Of a stretch of DNA of 64,000 bases, positions 1 to 7,964 are shown in pieces. The translations under genes and the position numbers were made by a program. How positions within the stretch are numbered: position 1 is the stretch's first letter; every line of letters begins with the position of its first letter. The notes below the pieces were generated by a model, which saw only the letters and a list, made by a program, of their open reading frames with translations, did not search any database and had not been told where the DNA came from. Origin of the DNA: Bordetella ansorpii (GTDB lineage: Bacteria; Pseudomonadota; Gammaproteobacteria; Burkholderiales; Burkholderiaceae_B); NCBI RefSeq assembly GCF_900078315.1, contig NZ_FKBS01000014.1, positions 184,802-248,801 on the forward strand. The letters are read 5' to 3'.

Positions 1-12
1 TGCGAGGTGTCC

Positions 13-981
13 TCAATCGGCCGGCTGGATGTTGGCTGCCTGCGCGACCTTGTTCCACTTTACGGTCTCGCTGGCCAGGATGCGGTCGAAGTCGGCGCCA
101 CTGCCGGGCAGGGCATCCGCGCCCAGCTCGCGCAGTTGCTGCTGCACTTCGGGCTTGGCCAGGGTTTCCTTCATGGCGGCGCTGACGCGATCCAGCACGG
201 CCTTGGGCGTGCCGGCCGGGAACAGCACGCCGGTGGTGGTGCTGGCCTCGAAGCCGGGCAAGCCGGATTCGGCCAGCGTGGGCAGTTCGGGCATTACGCT
301 GGAGCGCTTTTCCGTGGTCACGCCCAGGGCATGCAGCTTGCCGGCCTTGATCTGCGCGATGGTGGAGGCCAGTTGGTCGAAGGTCATGTCGACGTGGCCG
401 CCCAGCAGGTCGGCCACGGCCAGGCTGCTGCCCTTGTAGGGCACGTGCAGCAGCCGGGTGCCGCTGAGTTTCTGGAACAGTTCGCCGGTCAGGTGCGCGG
501 CGGTGCCCACGCCGGCCGACGCCATGGTCAGCTTGCCGGGACGCTCCTTGGCATAGCGGATGAATTCGGCGACGGTCTTCACGGGCAACGCGGCGTTGAC
601 AGCCAGGACCAGCGGCGCGCGCGCCACGGTGCCGGCAGCGGCGAAGTCCTTGGTGGGTTCTAGCTTGGCGTTCGGATGCAGGGCCTTCAAGGGCGCCAGC
701 GCGCCGGTCGAACCCAGCACGGCGGTGTAGCCGTCGGGGGCGGAACGCGCCACGAACTCGGCGCCGACGATGCCGGCGGCGCCGGCCTTGTTCTCGACGA
801 TGACGGACTGGCCCAGGCGCTGCGACAGGCCGCTGGCCACGATGCGCGCCGTGGCGTCGATGTTGCCGCCCGGCGGGAATGGCACGATCAGGCGCAGGGG
901 TTTTTCGGGGTACTGGGCGTGGGCCGACAGGGTGCCCGTACAGAACAGCAGGGCGGCAGCAAGCCGAAGGGCGATCTTCAT
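13..981 (-). CDS. Bug family (TctC) tripartite tricarboxylate transporter substrate-binding protein
   Basis: A 322-residue periplasmic solute-binding protein. The N-terminus MKIALRLAAALLFCTG is a signal peptide ending near AHAQ. The mature part opens with YPEKPLRLIVPFPPGGNID, the hallmark Bug start, and contains the family region GAAGIVGAEFVARSAPDGYT. Bug proteins bind carboxylates or other small organic anions; family knowledge does not fix the ligand. It is the last gene of a minus-strand series with the lyase (1080-1946) and dioxygenase (1967-3139), so its ligand is plausibly the substrate of those enzymes. No TctA/TctB membrane genes are adjacent, which is usual for orphan Bug proteins in Bordetella-type genomes. 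The start is the ATG before the signal peptide. Confidence 0.93.
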   Translation of the reverse strand: MKIALRLAAALLFCTGTLSAHAQYPEKPLRLIVPFPPGGNIDATARIVASGLSQRLGQSVIVENKAGAAGIVGAEFVARSAPDGYTAVLGSTGALAPLKALHPNAKLEPTKDFAAAGTVARAPLVLAVNAALPVKTVAEFIRYAKERPGKLTMASAGVGTAAHLTGELFQKLSGTRLLHVPYKGSSLAVADLLGGHVDMTFDQLASTIAQIKAGKLHALGVTTEKRSSVMPELPTLAESGLPGFEASTTTGVLFPAGTPKAVLDRVSAAMKETLAKPEVQQQLRELGADALPGSGADFDRILASETVKWNKVAQAANIQPAD

Positions 982-1079
982 GGTGTCTCCGTTGTGGTTA
1001 TGGGCGGCCGCGAATCCTTGGCGTTCGCGCCGTGATGCGGCGGCGGCCCGGGCACCGGGCCATGCCGCGCATTGGGGAA

Positions 1080-1946
1080 TCAGCCTGCGTACTTGCGGCT
1101 CAGTTCCAGCAGTTCAGGAGTGCCGATCAAGCCGTTCAGGGCGTTGAAGTCGTTCATCTCGGGCCACATGGGCTCGGTGGTGCCGTGTTCCTTCAGGCTG
1201 CCGAAATAGTGTTGCAACTGGCGCGAGACGAAACGGGCGGTGCCGCCGGGGAAGATGACGATGCGGTAGCCGCGTTCGGACAGCTCGCGCGCGCTGCGTA
1301 CGGGCGTCTTGCCACCCTCGACCATGTTGGCCAACAGCGGCGTGCGCGACGCGAACTGCTTGCACACGGTGTCCATGTCGGCCGTGCTGTTCACGGCTTC
1401 GATGAACAGCGCGTCCACGCCACAGGCCAGGTAGGCCTCGGCGCGTTCGCGAGCGGCCTCCAGGCCCTCTACGGCCACGGCGTCCGTGCGGGCCAGGACC
1501 AGCGTGTCGGGGCTGTGGCGGGCGTCCAGCGCGGCGCGCAGCTTGCCGCACATCTCGGCGGTGGACACCAGGCTCTTGTTCTCCAGGTGCCCGCAGCGCT
1601 TGGGAAAGGTCTGGTCTTCCAATTGGATCATCGATGCGCCGGCGCGCTCGAACAGCCGCACGGTGCGCTGCGTGTTCAAGGCATTGCCATAGCCCGTATC
1701 GCCGTCGACGATGATGGGCAGGCTGACGCGGTCGGTGATGCGTTGCAGGACGTCGGCAGTCTCGGTGGCGGTGGTCAGGCCCACGTCGGAGCGGCCCAAC
1801 TGCGAATACGCCACCGCACCGCCGGACAGGTACAGGGCATCGAACCCCGCCTGTTCGGCGATCAGGGCGGTCAGGGCGTCGTACACGCCGGGCGCCAGCA
1901 CCGCCTGGTTGCCGGCCAGGCGCTCGCGCAGGGAAATGCGGTTCAT
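1080..1946 (-). CDS. Isocitrate lyase/PEP mutase superfamily lyase
   Basis: A 288-residue TIM-barrel enzyme of the isocitrate lyase/phosphoenolpyruvate mutase superfamily. It has the metal-binding motif DGDTGYGN near residue 80 and the catalytic-loop motif PKRCGH near residue 120. The Cys in that loop is the mark of C-C bond lyases (isocitrate, 2-methylisocitrate and dimethylmalate lyases) rather than PEP mutases. It probably cleaves a substituted malate or isocitrate-like acid to pyruvate or glyoxylate plus a second product, but the substrate cannot be set from sequence. It sits between the dioxygenase and the Bug gene on the same strand, suggesting one catabolic operon. At about 290 residues it has the PrpB-like size, not that of the longer isocitrate lyases. 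Confidence 0.9.
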   Translation of the reverse strand: MNRISLRERLAGNQAVLAPGVYDALTALIAEQAGFDALYLSGGAVAYSQLGRSDVGLTTATETADVLQRITDRVSLPIIVDGDTGYGNALNTQRTVRLFERAGASMIQLEDQTFPKRCGHLENKSLVSTAEMCGKLRAALDARHSPDTLVLARTDAVAVEGLEAARERAEAYLACGVDALFIEAVNSTADMDTVCKQFASRTPLLANMVEGGKTPVRSARELSERGYRIVIFPGGTARFVSRQLQHYFGSLKEHGTTEPMWPEMNDFNALNGLIGTPELLELSRKYAG

Positions 1947-1966
1947 GTCCAGTCTCCGATGCCGCG

Positions 1967-3139
1967 TCAGGCGGCCTGGGTGTCGCGCTGCGCAGCCAGT
2001 TGCGCTTCCATGTCTTCCTTCAGCACCCGAGGCTTCCAGGTCTCGAAGCGCATGCCCATGGCGGCGGCCTGGCGTTTTTCGTATTCGAGGAACTCCTGCG
2101 TGATGGCCGTGCCGCGCACGCCGCCGCGCACGGCGCCGGCCCGCGCGTCGCCGTAGTATTCGGCCCAGTCATCCGGCAGGGGCTGCGAGATGGGCACGGC
2201 CAGCCACAGACGGAACAGATGGCGCTTCAGGTCGGGATCGTCGAAGTCCTCGAACGGCGTGCGCGAGTGCAGGGTGACGTAGTTGTTCAGCAACTGCATG
2301 TCGCCGCGTTCGAGTTCCATCGAAAAGCACAGCTGGTCGCTGGGCAGCAGTTCGTCCAGCAGGTCCAGCGCCTCTTCCTGCTGGGCCGTCAGGCGCGGCA
2401 CCTCGGGAAAGTCGCGCTGCGCGGCCACGGTGTTCTTGCGATTGGTGCGCGCCGAGAAATACTCGGGGTGGTTGCCGAAGATGGGGCAGCGGTAGAAGGG
2501 CGGCTGGCTGGGGTCGTTGGTGCCCTGGTAGCTGTGGAAGAACGGGCTTTGCAGCACAGGGATCAGATCCGGACGGCGGCGCTGCACCTCGTCGCGCAGG
2601 GCCATCGAGCTGACCACCTTGCTCTGGCCGCCGCTCTTGGCGGTGCGGCGGCACAGCAGCGCGACCACGTCGCACGAGTCCTGATGGAAGTCCAGGCCGG
2701 CATTGGTGTTGTAGCCGCGGCCGCCCTTCACCTTGTACTCGCCACCTTCGTTGCGCACGTCGTTCATGACCTGGCTGGCGCGGTTCTGCGTACGGCCCAC
2801 GCCCATGTACAGGCCCATGCCCCAGTACGCCAGGCGGGAGTCTTCCTCGGTCCATTCGTCCACGGGAAAGCCTTTGACCAGGCACATGCCCCAGCGGCCC
2901 TGCGTGATGGCGATGGCGCGGGTCAGCGCGTCGCGGCTGACCTGCGGCAGGGGGAAGTCGGCCTGTTCCATGGCCAGCAGCGGCTTGGGGTGCTGCCGGG
3001 CATAAGCCAGCGCGTCGCGCACGCCCTGGACTTCAGCGGCGTTCAGGCGGAGGATCCAGGAGGTGTCCTGGCGGGCCTGTTCGGCGGTCCAGGGTTGGGG
3101 GCGTTCAGAGGATGCGGCGTGCATGCGTGTCTCCTGCAT
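1967..3139 (-). CDS. TauD/TfdA-family Fe(II)/2-oxoglutarate dioxygenase
   Basis: A 390-residue cytoplasmic enzyme of the TauD/TfdA fold. The iron-binding HxD pair is HQDSCD near residue 153, and the distal His lies in the region LHSRTPFEDFDDPDLKRH near residue 300, followed by the usual Arg that binds 2-oxoglutarate. Such enzymes hydroxylate a small organic substrate with O2 and 2-oxoglutarate. The adjacent lyase and Bug protein suggest a carboxylate catabolic route in which hydroxylation precedes cleavage; this is inference. The start MQETRMHAASSE may be a few codons long; a start at MHAAS is possible. The upstream gap carries repeats likely to be the operator of the IclR regulator encoded just beyond. 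Confidence 0.88.
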   Translation of the reverse strand: MQETRMHAASSERPQPWTAEQARQDTSWILRLNAAEVQGVRDALAYARQHPKPLLAMEQADFPLPQVSRDALTRAIAITQGRWGMCLVKGFPVDEWTEEDSRLAYWGMGLYMGVGRTQNRASQVMNDVRNEGGEYKVKGGRGYNTNAGLDFHQDSCDVVALLCRRTAKSGGQSKVVSSMALRDEVQRRRPDLIPVLQSPFFHSYQGTNDPSQPPFYRCPIFGNHPEYFSARTNRKNTVAAQRDFPEVPRLTAQQEEALDLLDELLPSDQLCFSMELERGDMQLLNNYVTLHSRTPFEDFDDPDLKRHLFRLWLAVPISQPLPDDWAEYYGDARAGAVRGGVRGTAITQEFLEYEKRQAAAMGMRFETWKPRVLKEDMEAQLAAQRDTQAA

Positions 3140-3172
3140 GGTGCGTATGGGTATGCAGGCAGTCTAAGCAGC

Positions 3173-3216
3173 CGAACTAAATTAGAAAAGCGAACTTATT
3201 TGACGAGTTTCATAAG
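3173..3216. promoter_or_regulatory. Putative operator/promoter region of the dioxygenase operon
   Basis: AT-rich stretch in an otherwise GC-rich neighbourhood, upstream of the dioxygenase gene. CGAACT occurs twice in direct orientation at 3173 and 3191 (18 bp apart), and CTTAT at 3195 is matched by ATAAG at 3212 as an inverted repeat. IclR-type repressors usually bind such short repeats next to their targets. Which box is bound, and the -10/-35 positions, cannot be set by eye. Confidence 0.4.
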
Positions 3217-3268
3217 AGAAATTGACGAAGCATCGTCGCGTGCCACGTGCCACGTGCCGCCCGCCGGC

Positions 3269-3988
3269 TTACAGCTTGATCAGGTCGAACAGGCTGCGCA
3301 TGGCCGACGACGCCAGGCGCTGCATGGCGGGTTGTCCCAGGCGGTCGCTGGGGCCGCCGGCGCTGAGCGCGGCGACCACGCGGCCGCGCACGCGCAATGG
3401 CAACGCCACGCAATGCAGCGACCGTTCCGACGCGCCCAGGTCCAGCGCATAGCCCTGGTTGCGCACGATGCGCAGCTCATCGTCCACCCCGTCGGGCAGA
3501 CGGTGCGCCTGGCGCAGCCGCTTCGCCAGGGTCCGGTCATTGGCCATCAGCACCTTGCCGACGGCCGACGTGGCCATCGCGTCCCGGCGCGGATCGTCAG
3601 GCAGGCGCAGCGGCTGGCCGCCGCCATCGACGGCGGCGATCGTCAGATAGGAGCGGGCGCCGCCCGGCACGGCCAGGAAGCAGTTCTCGCCGCAAAGCTC
3701 GGCAAACGCGCGCAGGGCGGGCCGGAAGGCATCGCGCAGTGCGGCATGCGGGCCGTCCAGCGGGCGGGCCAACGCATGCAGCCGCAATCCCAGTGCGTAA
3801 TGCGCCCCGTCACGGGTGACGTAGCCCAGGGCGGCCAGCGTATCCAGCAGGCCGTGCGCGGTGCTCTTGCTCAGGCCCGAGGCCTCGGCCAGCGTGGTGA
3901 GCCGCGCGCGGCCGCCGTGGGCGTTCAGGGCCTCCAGCAGCAGCATGGCGCGCTCCACCGACTGGATGTTGCGGGTTCTGTCTTCCAT
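3269..3988 (-). CDS. IclR family transcriptional regulator
   Basis: A 239-residue regulator. The N-terminal winged helix-turn-helix covers IQSVERAMLLLEAL to TAHGLLDTLAALGYV. The C-terminal effector domain starts near YALGLRLHALARP and ends with SSAMRSLFDLIKL. The ATG at 3988 (MEDRTRN) gives the normal IclR length; an in-frame upstream extension to 4102 looks non-coding. It is upstream of, and on the same strand as, the dioxygenase-lyase-Bug genes and divergent from an SDR gene. It is therefore the natural candidate to control one or both units, probably with a carboxylic acid as effector. Confidence 0.92.
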   Translation of the reverse strand: MEDRTRNIQSVERAMLLLEALNAHGGRARLTTLAEASGLSKSTAHGLLDTLAALGYVTRDGAHYALGLRLHALARPLDGPHAALRDAFRPALRAFAELCGENCFLAVPGGARSYLTIAAVDGGGQPLRLPDDPRRDAMATSAVGKVLMANDRTLAKRLRQAHRLPDGVDDELRIVRNQGYALDLGASERSLHCVALPLRVRGRVVAALSAGGPSDRLGQPAMQRLASSAMRSLFDLIKL

Positions 3989-4200
3989 CGAATTGCATGC
4001 GGTTGCGGCAGGAACGAGGCTTATTGTGCCCGATGCGGCATGACAGGTGGCAGGCGCCCGGGGCGGGGCCACGGCGGGCATTCGTTCGGCATCGCCGAAC
4101 AATCGCCGGTTTCATGCGGCCCGCGGTCCATCGCACCGCGGTGCGGCCCTACACTCGGCCTCGTTTTTTGCAGTCATGCCGGCAAGGCGAGGAGCGAATC

Positions 4201-4953
4201 ATGAATCTGGAACTCGAAGGCGCGAAGGTACTGGTCAGCGGCGGCTCGCGCGGCATCGGCCGCAAGATCGTCGAGTGTTTTCTGGCCGAGGGCGCGCAGG
4301 TAGGTTTCTGCGCCCGGTCGGAGGCCGGCGTCAGCCAGGCCGAGATCGAGATGGACCACCGGGCCGCGGGTGCGGCGGTCGACGTCACGAATGCCGCCGA
4401 GATGGCCGCCTGGGTGGAGGACGCGGCCCACCGCATGGGCGGCCTGGACATCATCGTTCCCAACGTCAGCGCGCTGGCCGGCGGGGCGGACCTGGAAATC
4501 TGGCGCCGCGCCTTCGAGACCGACCTGCTGGGCACGGTGACCTTCGTCAACGCGGCCCTGCCCTACCTGAAGGCCTCGAAGGCGGCTTCCATCGTGCTGA
4601 TCTCCAGCGTGTCCGGCCGCGAGGTCGACATGTTCGCCGAGCCCTATGGGGTGATCAAGGCCGCGCTGATCCACTACGGCAAGACACTGTCGGCGCGCCA
4701 CGCTGCCGATGGCATCCGCGTGAATACCGTGTCCCCCGGCAATGTCTATTTCGAGGAGGGCGTCTGGGGCGCCATCGAGCGCGACACGCCCGAACTGTTC
4801 GCCAAGTGCCTGGCGCAGAACCCGATGGGCCGCATGGCGCGTCCGCAAGAGGTGGCCAAGGCCGCCGTGTTCCTGGCCAGCCCCGCCGCCAGCTTCACGA
4901 CCGGCACCAATCTGCTGGTGGATGGCGGCTTGACCCAGGGCGTGCAGTTCTGA
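4201..4953 (+). CDS. SDR family NAD(P)-dependent oxidoreductase
   Basis: A 250-residue classical short-chain dehydrogenase. It shows the cofactor motif GGSRGIGR at residues 12-19, the catalytic Ser in LISSVSG, and the YxxxK pair as YGVIK near residue 155. The C-terminus LVDGGLTQGVQF is typical of the FabG-like branch. The ATG at 4201 follows an AGGCGAGGAG ribosome site; the open frame extends upstream but without SDR features. It diverges from the IclR gene across about 210 bp, so it could be a second target of that regulator. The substrate is unknown. Confidence 0.9.
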   Translation: MNLELEGAKVLVSGGSRGIGRKIVECFLAEGAQVGFCARSEAGVSQAEIEMDHRAAGAAVDVTNAAEMAAWVEDAAHRMGGLDIIVPNVSALAGGADLEIWRRAFETDLLGTVTFVNAALPYLKASKAASIVLISSVSGREVDMFAEPYGVIKAALIHYGKTLSARHAADGIRVNTVSPGNVYFEEGVWGAIERDTPELFAKCLAQNPMGRMARPQEVAKAAVFLASPAASFTTGTNLLVDGGLTQGVQF

Positions 4954-4957
4954 TCGC

Positions 4958-6130
4958 TCAGGGCGGGCACGCGCCCTGGCCGTCGAAGGCGCGGCGCGTC
5001 TCGAACAGGAACGGCGCATCGGGAATGTCGGTGTACGTGGCGAGGATGCGGCGATAGGTCGCGTCCGGATCCAGCTGGCCCAGCGTTTGCGGATACAGCG
5101 CGCGGGCCAGGTATTCGAAGCCCGCGATGTTGAACGCGCTGTTGTAGAACTGGTGGTAGAAGCCCACCGCGCAGTCGCCGGGCCGGCGGGCGATGCGGGC
5201 GAAGCCCGGGCGGTTCATCAGCAGCGCCATGGCCTGCCGCGCACGTTGCTGCGTGGCGCCATAGCCGAACGGAATGACGTGCGCCCCGGCGCGCACGCGC
5301 GCGGTGCCGGTCATGACGTAGACATCGGGCTTGTTGCGGATCAGCGTTTCCATGGCGATGTCGCCAGTGGCGCCGCGCAGCAGCAGCGAGGCATAGTTGC
5401 GCGCGCCGGCCTGGCCGATCAGCTTGCCCCAGGACGTCTCGGCCTGCGAATAGCAGCATTGGTCCAGCCCCTGCCGCCCCGCGCGTGCCTCGATGAACAC
5501 CAGCGGATGATGCGAGGCCGCATCGATGCCGGCCTGCACGGCCGCGCGGCGTTGTTCATAGAACGCCAGATAGGCGTCGGCGCGCTCGCGCTGGTTCAGC
5601 GCCGCACCCACGGCGCGCAGGCCGGTGGGCACGTTGTTCAGGGGATCCTTCGAGCTGTCCAGGTAGACGATGGGCACGCGCAACTGCGCCATGATGCGCG
5701 CCAGGGGGCCGCGCTCGACCGCGCCGCGTGTATCCAGATCCATGATCAGCATGTCGGGCCGCAGCCGCACCAGCCGTTCCACATCGGCGTTGCCGCCGTT
5801 GTCGAAGGCCAGTTCCGGGATGTCCGCCGCGTGCGGCCAGCGCTGGCGCATCAGGCGCCAGATCGTGGGGTCGGAGTCGTTCAGGCTGTTCCGCCATGCC
5901 AGGATGCGCGCGAACGGATCCTCGCGGTCCAGCAGGGCCATGGCGACGATGTCGTTGCCGTTCTGCAGGTAGATGCGGCGGGGCGCGCGTTCGATCCGGA
6001 CCTGGCGGCCCGCCGCGTCGGTCACGGTGACGGGATATGCGGCAGCCTGCGGCCGCTCCGCCCGCGTGGCCGATGCCGCGCACAGGGCCAGTAGGCCGCC
6101 CAGCAGCGCGCGCCGCAATGCGCGCCTCAT
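4958..6130 (-). CDS. Iron-complex ABC transporter periplasmic binding protein
   Basis: A 390-residue class III (TroA/FhuD-fold) binding protein. The signal peptide starts MRRALRRALLGGLLALCAAS. The mature chain has the usual opening VTVTDAAGRQVRIERAPRR and later RPDMLIMDLD and KPDVYVMTGTARV, typical of iron-siderophore or heme binding proteins. The ATG at 6130 overlaps the ATPase stop by 4 bp (ATGA), so the genes are translationally coupled; the longer in-frame extension upstream is rejected. It is the last gene of the operon starting with the sigma factor at 11946. Its cargo is probably a ferric chelate; which one is not shown. Confidence 0.9.
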   Translation of the reverse strand: MRRALRRALLGGLLALCAASATRAERPQAAAYPVTVTDAAGRQVRIERAPRRIYLQNGNDIVAMALLDREDPFARILAWRNSLNDSDPTIWRLMRQRWPHAADIPELAFDNGGNADVERLVRLRPDMLIMDLDTRGAVERGPLARIMAQLRVPIVYLDSSKDPLNNVPTGLRAVGAALNQRERADAYLAFYEQRRAAVQAGIDAASHHPLVFIEARAGRQGLDQCCYSQAETSWGKLIGQAGARNYASLLLRGATGDIAMETLIRNKPDVYVMTGTARVRAGAHVIPFGYGATQQRARQAMALLMNRPGFARIARRPGDCAVGFYHQFYNSAFNIAGFEYLARALYPQTLGQLDPDATYRRILATYTDIPDAPFLFETRRAFDGQGACPP

Positions 6131-6921
6131 GCCGTGGCGTCCTCTTCCAGCGGCGCGTCCGCCAGCACCGTCAGGAAGCCTTGCGTACACGTTTCCACCC
6201 GCGCCCGCACCCCATAGGTGCGCGCCAGCACATCGGGCGTCAGCGCCTGGCGAGGCGGCCCACTGGCGCACAGCGCGCCGGCCTTCAGCACCACGGCGCT
6301 GTCGGCCCAGCGCGCCGCCAGGTTCAGATCGTGCAGCACGGCGACGACGATGCATTGTTCCCGCGCCAGCGCGCGGACGGTGCGCATCACCGCCACCTGG
6401 TGACGCAGGTCCAGCGCGCTGGTGGGTTCGTCCAGCAGCAGCACCTGCGGCGAGGTGGCCAGGGCCTGCGCCAGGCTGGCCATCTGCCGTTGCCCGCCCG
6501 ATAGACTGCCCAGCGGCTGCATGGCCAGCGCGGCAATGCCCAGCCGCTCCAGCGTGGCCAGCGCGCGCGGCATGGCCGTCTCCGTGCCCTGGCCGCAGAC
6601 CCGCAGGATGCTCAGCAGGCTTTCCAGCACGGTGATGTCCAGGTCGTCGGGCAGGCGCTGCGGCATGTAGCCGACGTGGGCCGCCCGTTGCGCGGGGCTC
6701 ATCCTGTCCAGCGCCTGGCCGTGCAGCGCCAGCTCGCCCTGCGTGGGAATCAGGCCCGCCATGGCCTTGAGCAGCGTGCTCTTGCCCGCGCCGTTGGGAC
6801 CGATCAGCGCGGTGACCTGGCCCGGCAGCAGGTCGGGCAGGTCCAGGCCCTGCAGGATGGGCTTGCCGCGATAGCCGGCCTGCAGCCGCCGCACGCGCAG
6901 GCCCTCGAATGCATCAGTCAT
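6127..6921 (-). CDS. Iron-complex ABC transporter ATP-binding protein
   Basis: A 264-residue ATPase of the FepC/FecE group. Walker A is GPNGAGKST (about residue 40), the signature is LSGGQRQM (about 142) and Walker B is [12 protein letters not shown]. The start at 6921 gives MTDAFEGLRVRRLQAGY and overlaps the permease stop by 4 bp. Its own stop overlaps the binding-protein start by 4 bp. The tight coupling argues that permease, ATPase and binding protein form one importer on the inner membrane. Confidence 0.95.
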   Translation of the reverse strand: MTDAFEGLRVRRLQAGYRGKPILQGLDLPDLLPGQVTALIGPNGAGKSTLLKAMAGLIPTQGELALHGQALDRMSPAQRAAHVGYMPQRLPDDLDITVLESLLSILRVCGQGTETAMPRALATLERLGIAALAMQPLGSLSGGQRQMASLAQALATSPQVLLLDEPTSALDLRHQVAVMRTVRALAREQCIVVAVLHDLNLAARWADSAVVLKAGALCASGPPRQALTPDVLARTYGVRARVETCTQGFLTVLADAPLEEDATA

Positions 6922-7964
6922 GCGCGCGCGCTCCGTCTCATGATCAGCCACAGGAACACCGGCACGCCGACCATGGCGGTGACGATGCCCACCGGCAGGA
7001 CGACTCCGGGCACGAGGGCTTTGCTGGCGATCGACGCCAGGGACATCAGCACGCCGCCCACCAGGGCGCTGGCGGGCAGGAAGTGGCGATGATCCTCGCC
7101 GATCAGCATGCGTGCGATGTGCGGGCCCACCAGGCCGACGAAGCCGATGGTGCCCACGAAGGCCACCGCCGTGGCGGCCAGCAGGCTGATGCGCAGCAGC
7201 GCGCCGAAGCGCAGCCGGCCGGTGTCGATACCCAAGGTGCGGGCGCGTTCCTCGCCCATGCGCAGCACATTCAGCCGCGCGGCGGCGCGCAGGCTGAAGG
7301 GCAGCATGGCCAGCAGCGCCACGCCAAGCACCTGCAGCTTGGGCCAGTTGGCCAGCGCCAGGCTGCCCATGCTCCAGAACACCAGTTGCTGCAGGTCTTC
7401 GGGGTTGGCCGCATATTGCAGCAGCGCCACCAGGGCATTGAAGGTGAAGACCATCGAGATGCCGAACAGCACCATGGTCTGCCGGCCCCGCCGGGTGATG
7501 GCCTGCAGCAGCAGCACCGAGGCGAACGCGAAGAAGAAGGTGTTGGCGGCCAGCGACCATTCGGCGGGCACGCCGGGCAGGTGCAGGCCCGTCACGATGG
7601 CCAGCGCGGCGCCCAGCGACGCCGCCGAGGATACGCCCAGCGTGAAGGGATCCGCCAATGGGTTGTCCAGCACGGTCTGCATCTCGGCGCCCGCCAGCGA
7701 TAGCGCGGCGCCGACCAGCACGGCCAACAGCGCGTAGGGCAGGCGCAGCGACCAGACGATGATGGCGGTTTCCGGCTCGGCGCTGGCCGGCGTGAAAACT
7801 GCCCGCAGGATTTCGCCGAAGGCGAAGTGGGTGGAGCCCAGCGCCACGTCCGCCACCAGGCACGCGGCCAGCACCACTCCCATCAGGACGAGCGCCAGCA
7901 CGCGCCGCCGCTGCCGTGCGGCGTGCGCGCGCAGGATGTCCGCCGCCAGGACCTGCGCCGTCAT
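6918..7964 (-). CDS. FecCD family iron-complex ABC transporter permease
   Basis: A 348-residue polytopic membrane protein of the FecCD/BtuC family. Many hydrophobic segments are visible, starting at RRVLALVLMGVVLAACLVADVAL. The family signature GxxxQxxxxNPLADP appears as GAEMQTVLDNPLADP near residue 92, and FVGLVGPHIARML follows near residue 260. As a single permease it would act as a homodimer with the ATPase encoded next. Its ATG shares one base with the stop of the receptor gene upstream. Confidence 0.95.
   Translation of the reverse strand: MTAQVLAADILRAHAARQRRRVLALVLMGVVLAACLVADVALGSTHFAFGEILRAVFTPASAEPETAIIVWSLRLPYALLAVLVGAALSLAGAEMQTVLDNPLADPFTLGVSSAASLGAALAIVTGLHLPGVPAEWSLAANTFFFAFASVLLLQAITRRGRQTMVLFGISMVFTFNALVALLQYAANPEDLQQLVFWSMGSLALANWPKLQVLGVALLAMLPFSLRAAARLNVLRMGEERARTLGIDTGRLRFGALLRISLLAATAVAFVGTIGFVGLVGPHIARMLIGEDHRHFLPASALVGGVLMSLASIASKALVPGVVLPVGIVTAMVGVPVFLWLIMRRSARA

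Noticed and set aside
3236-3259. Tandem GTGCCAC triplet repeat between the IclR and dioxygenase genes
   Set aside because: Only three short copies in GC-rich DNA; too little to claim function.
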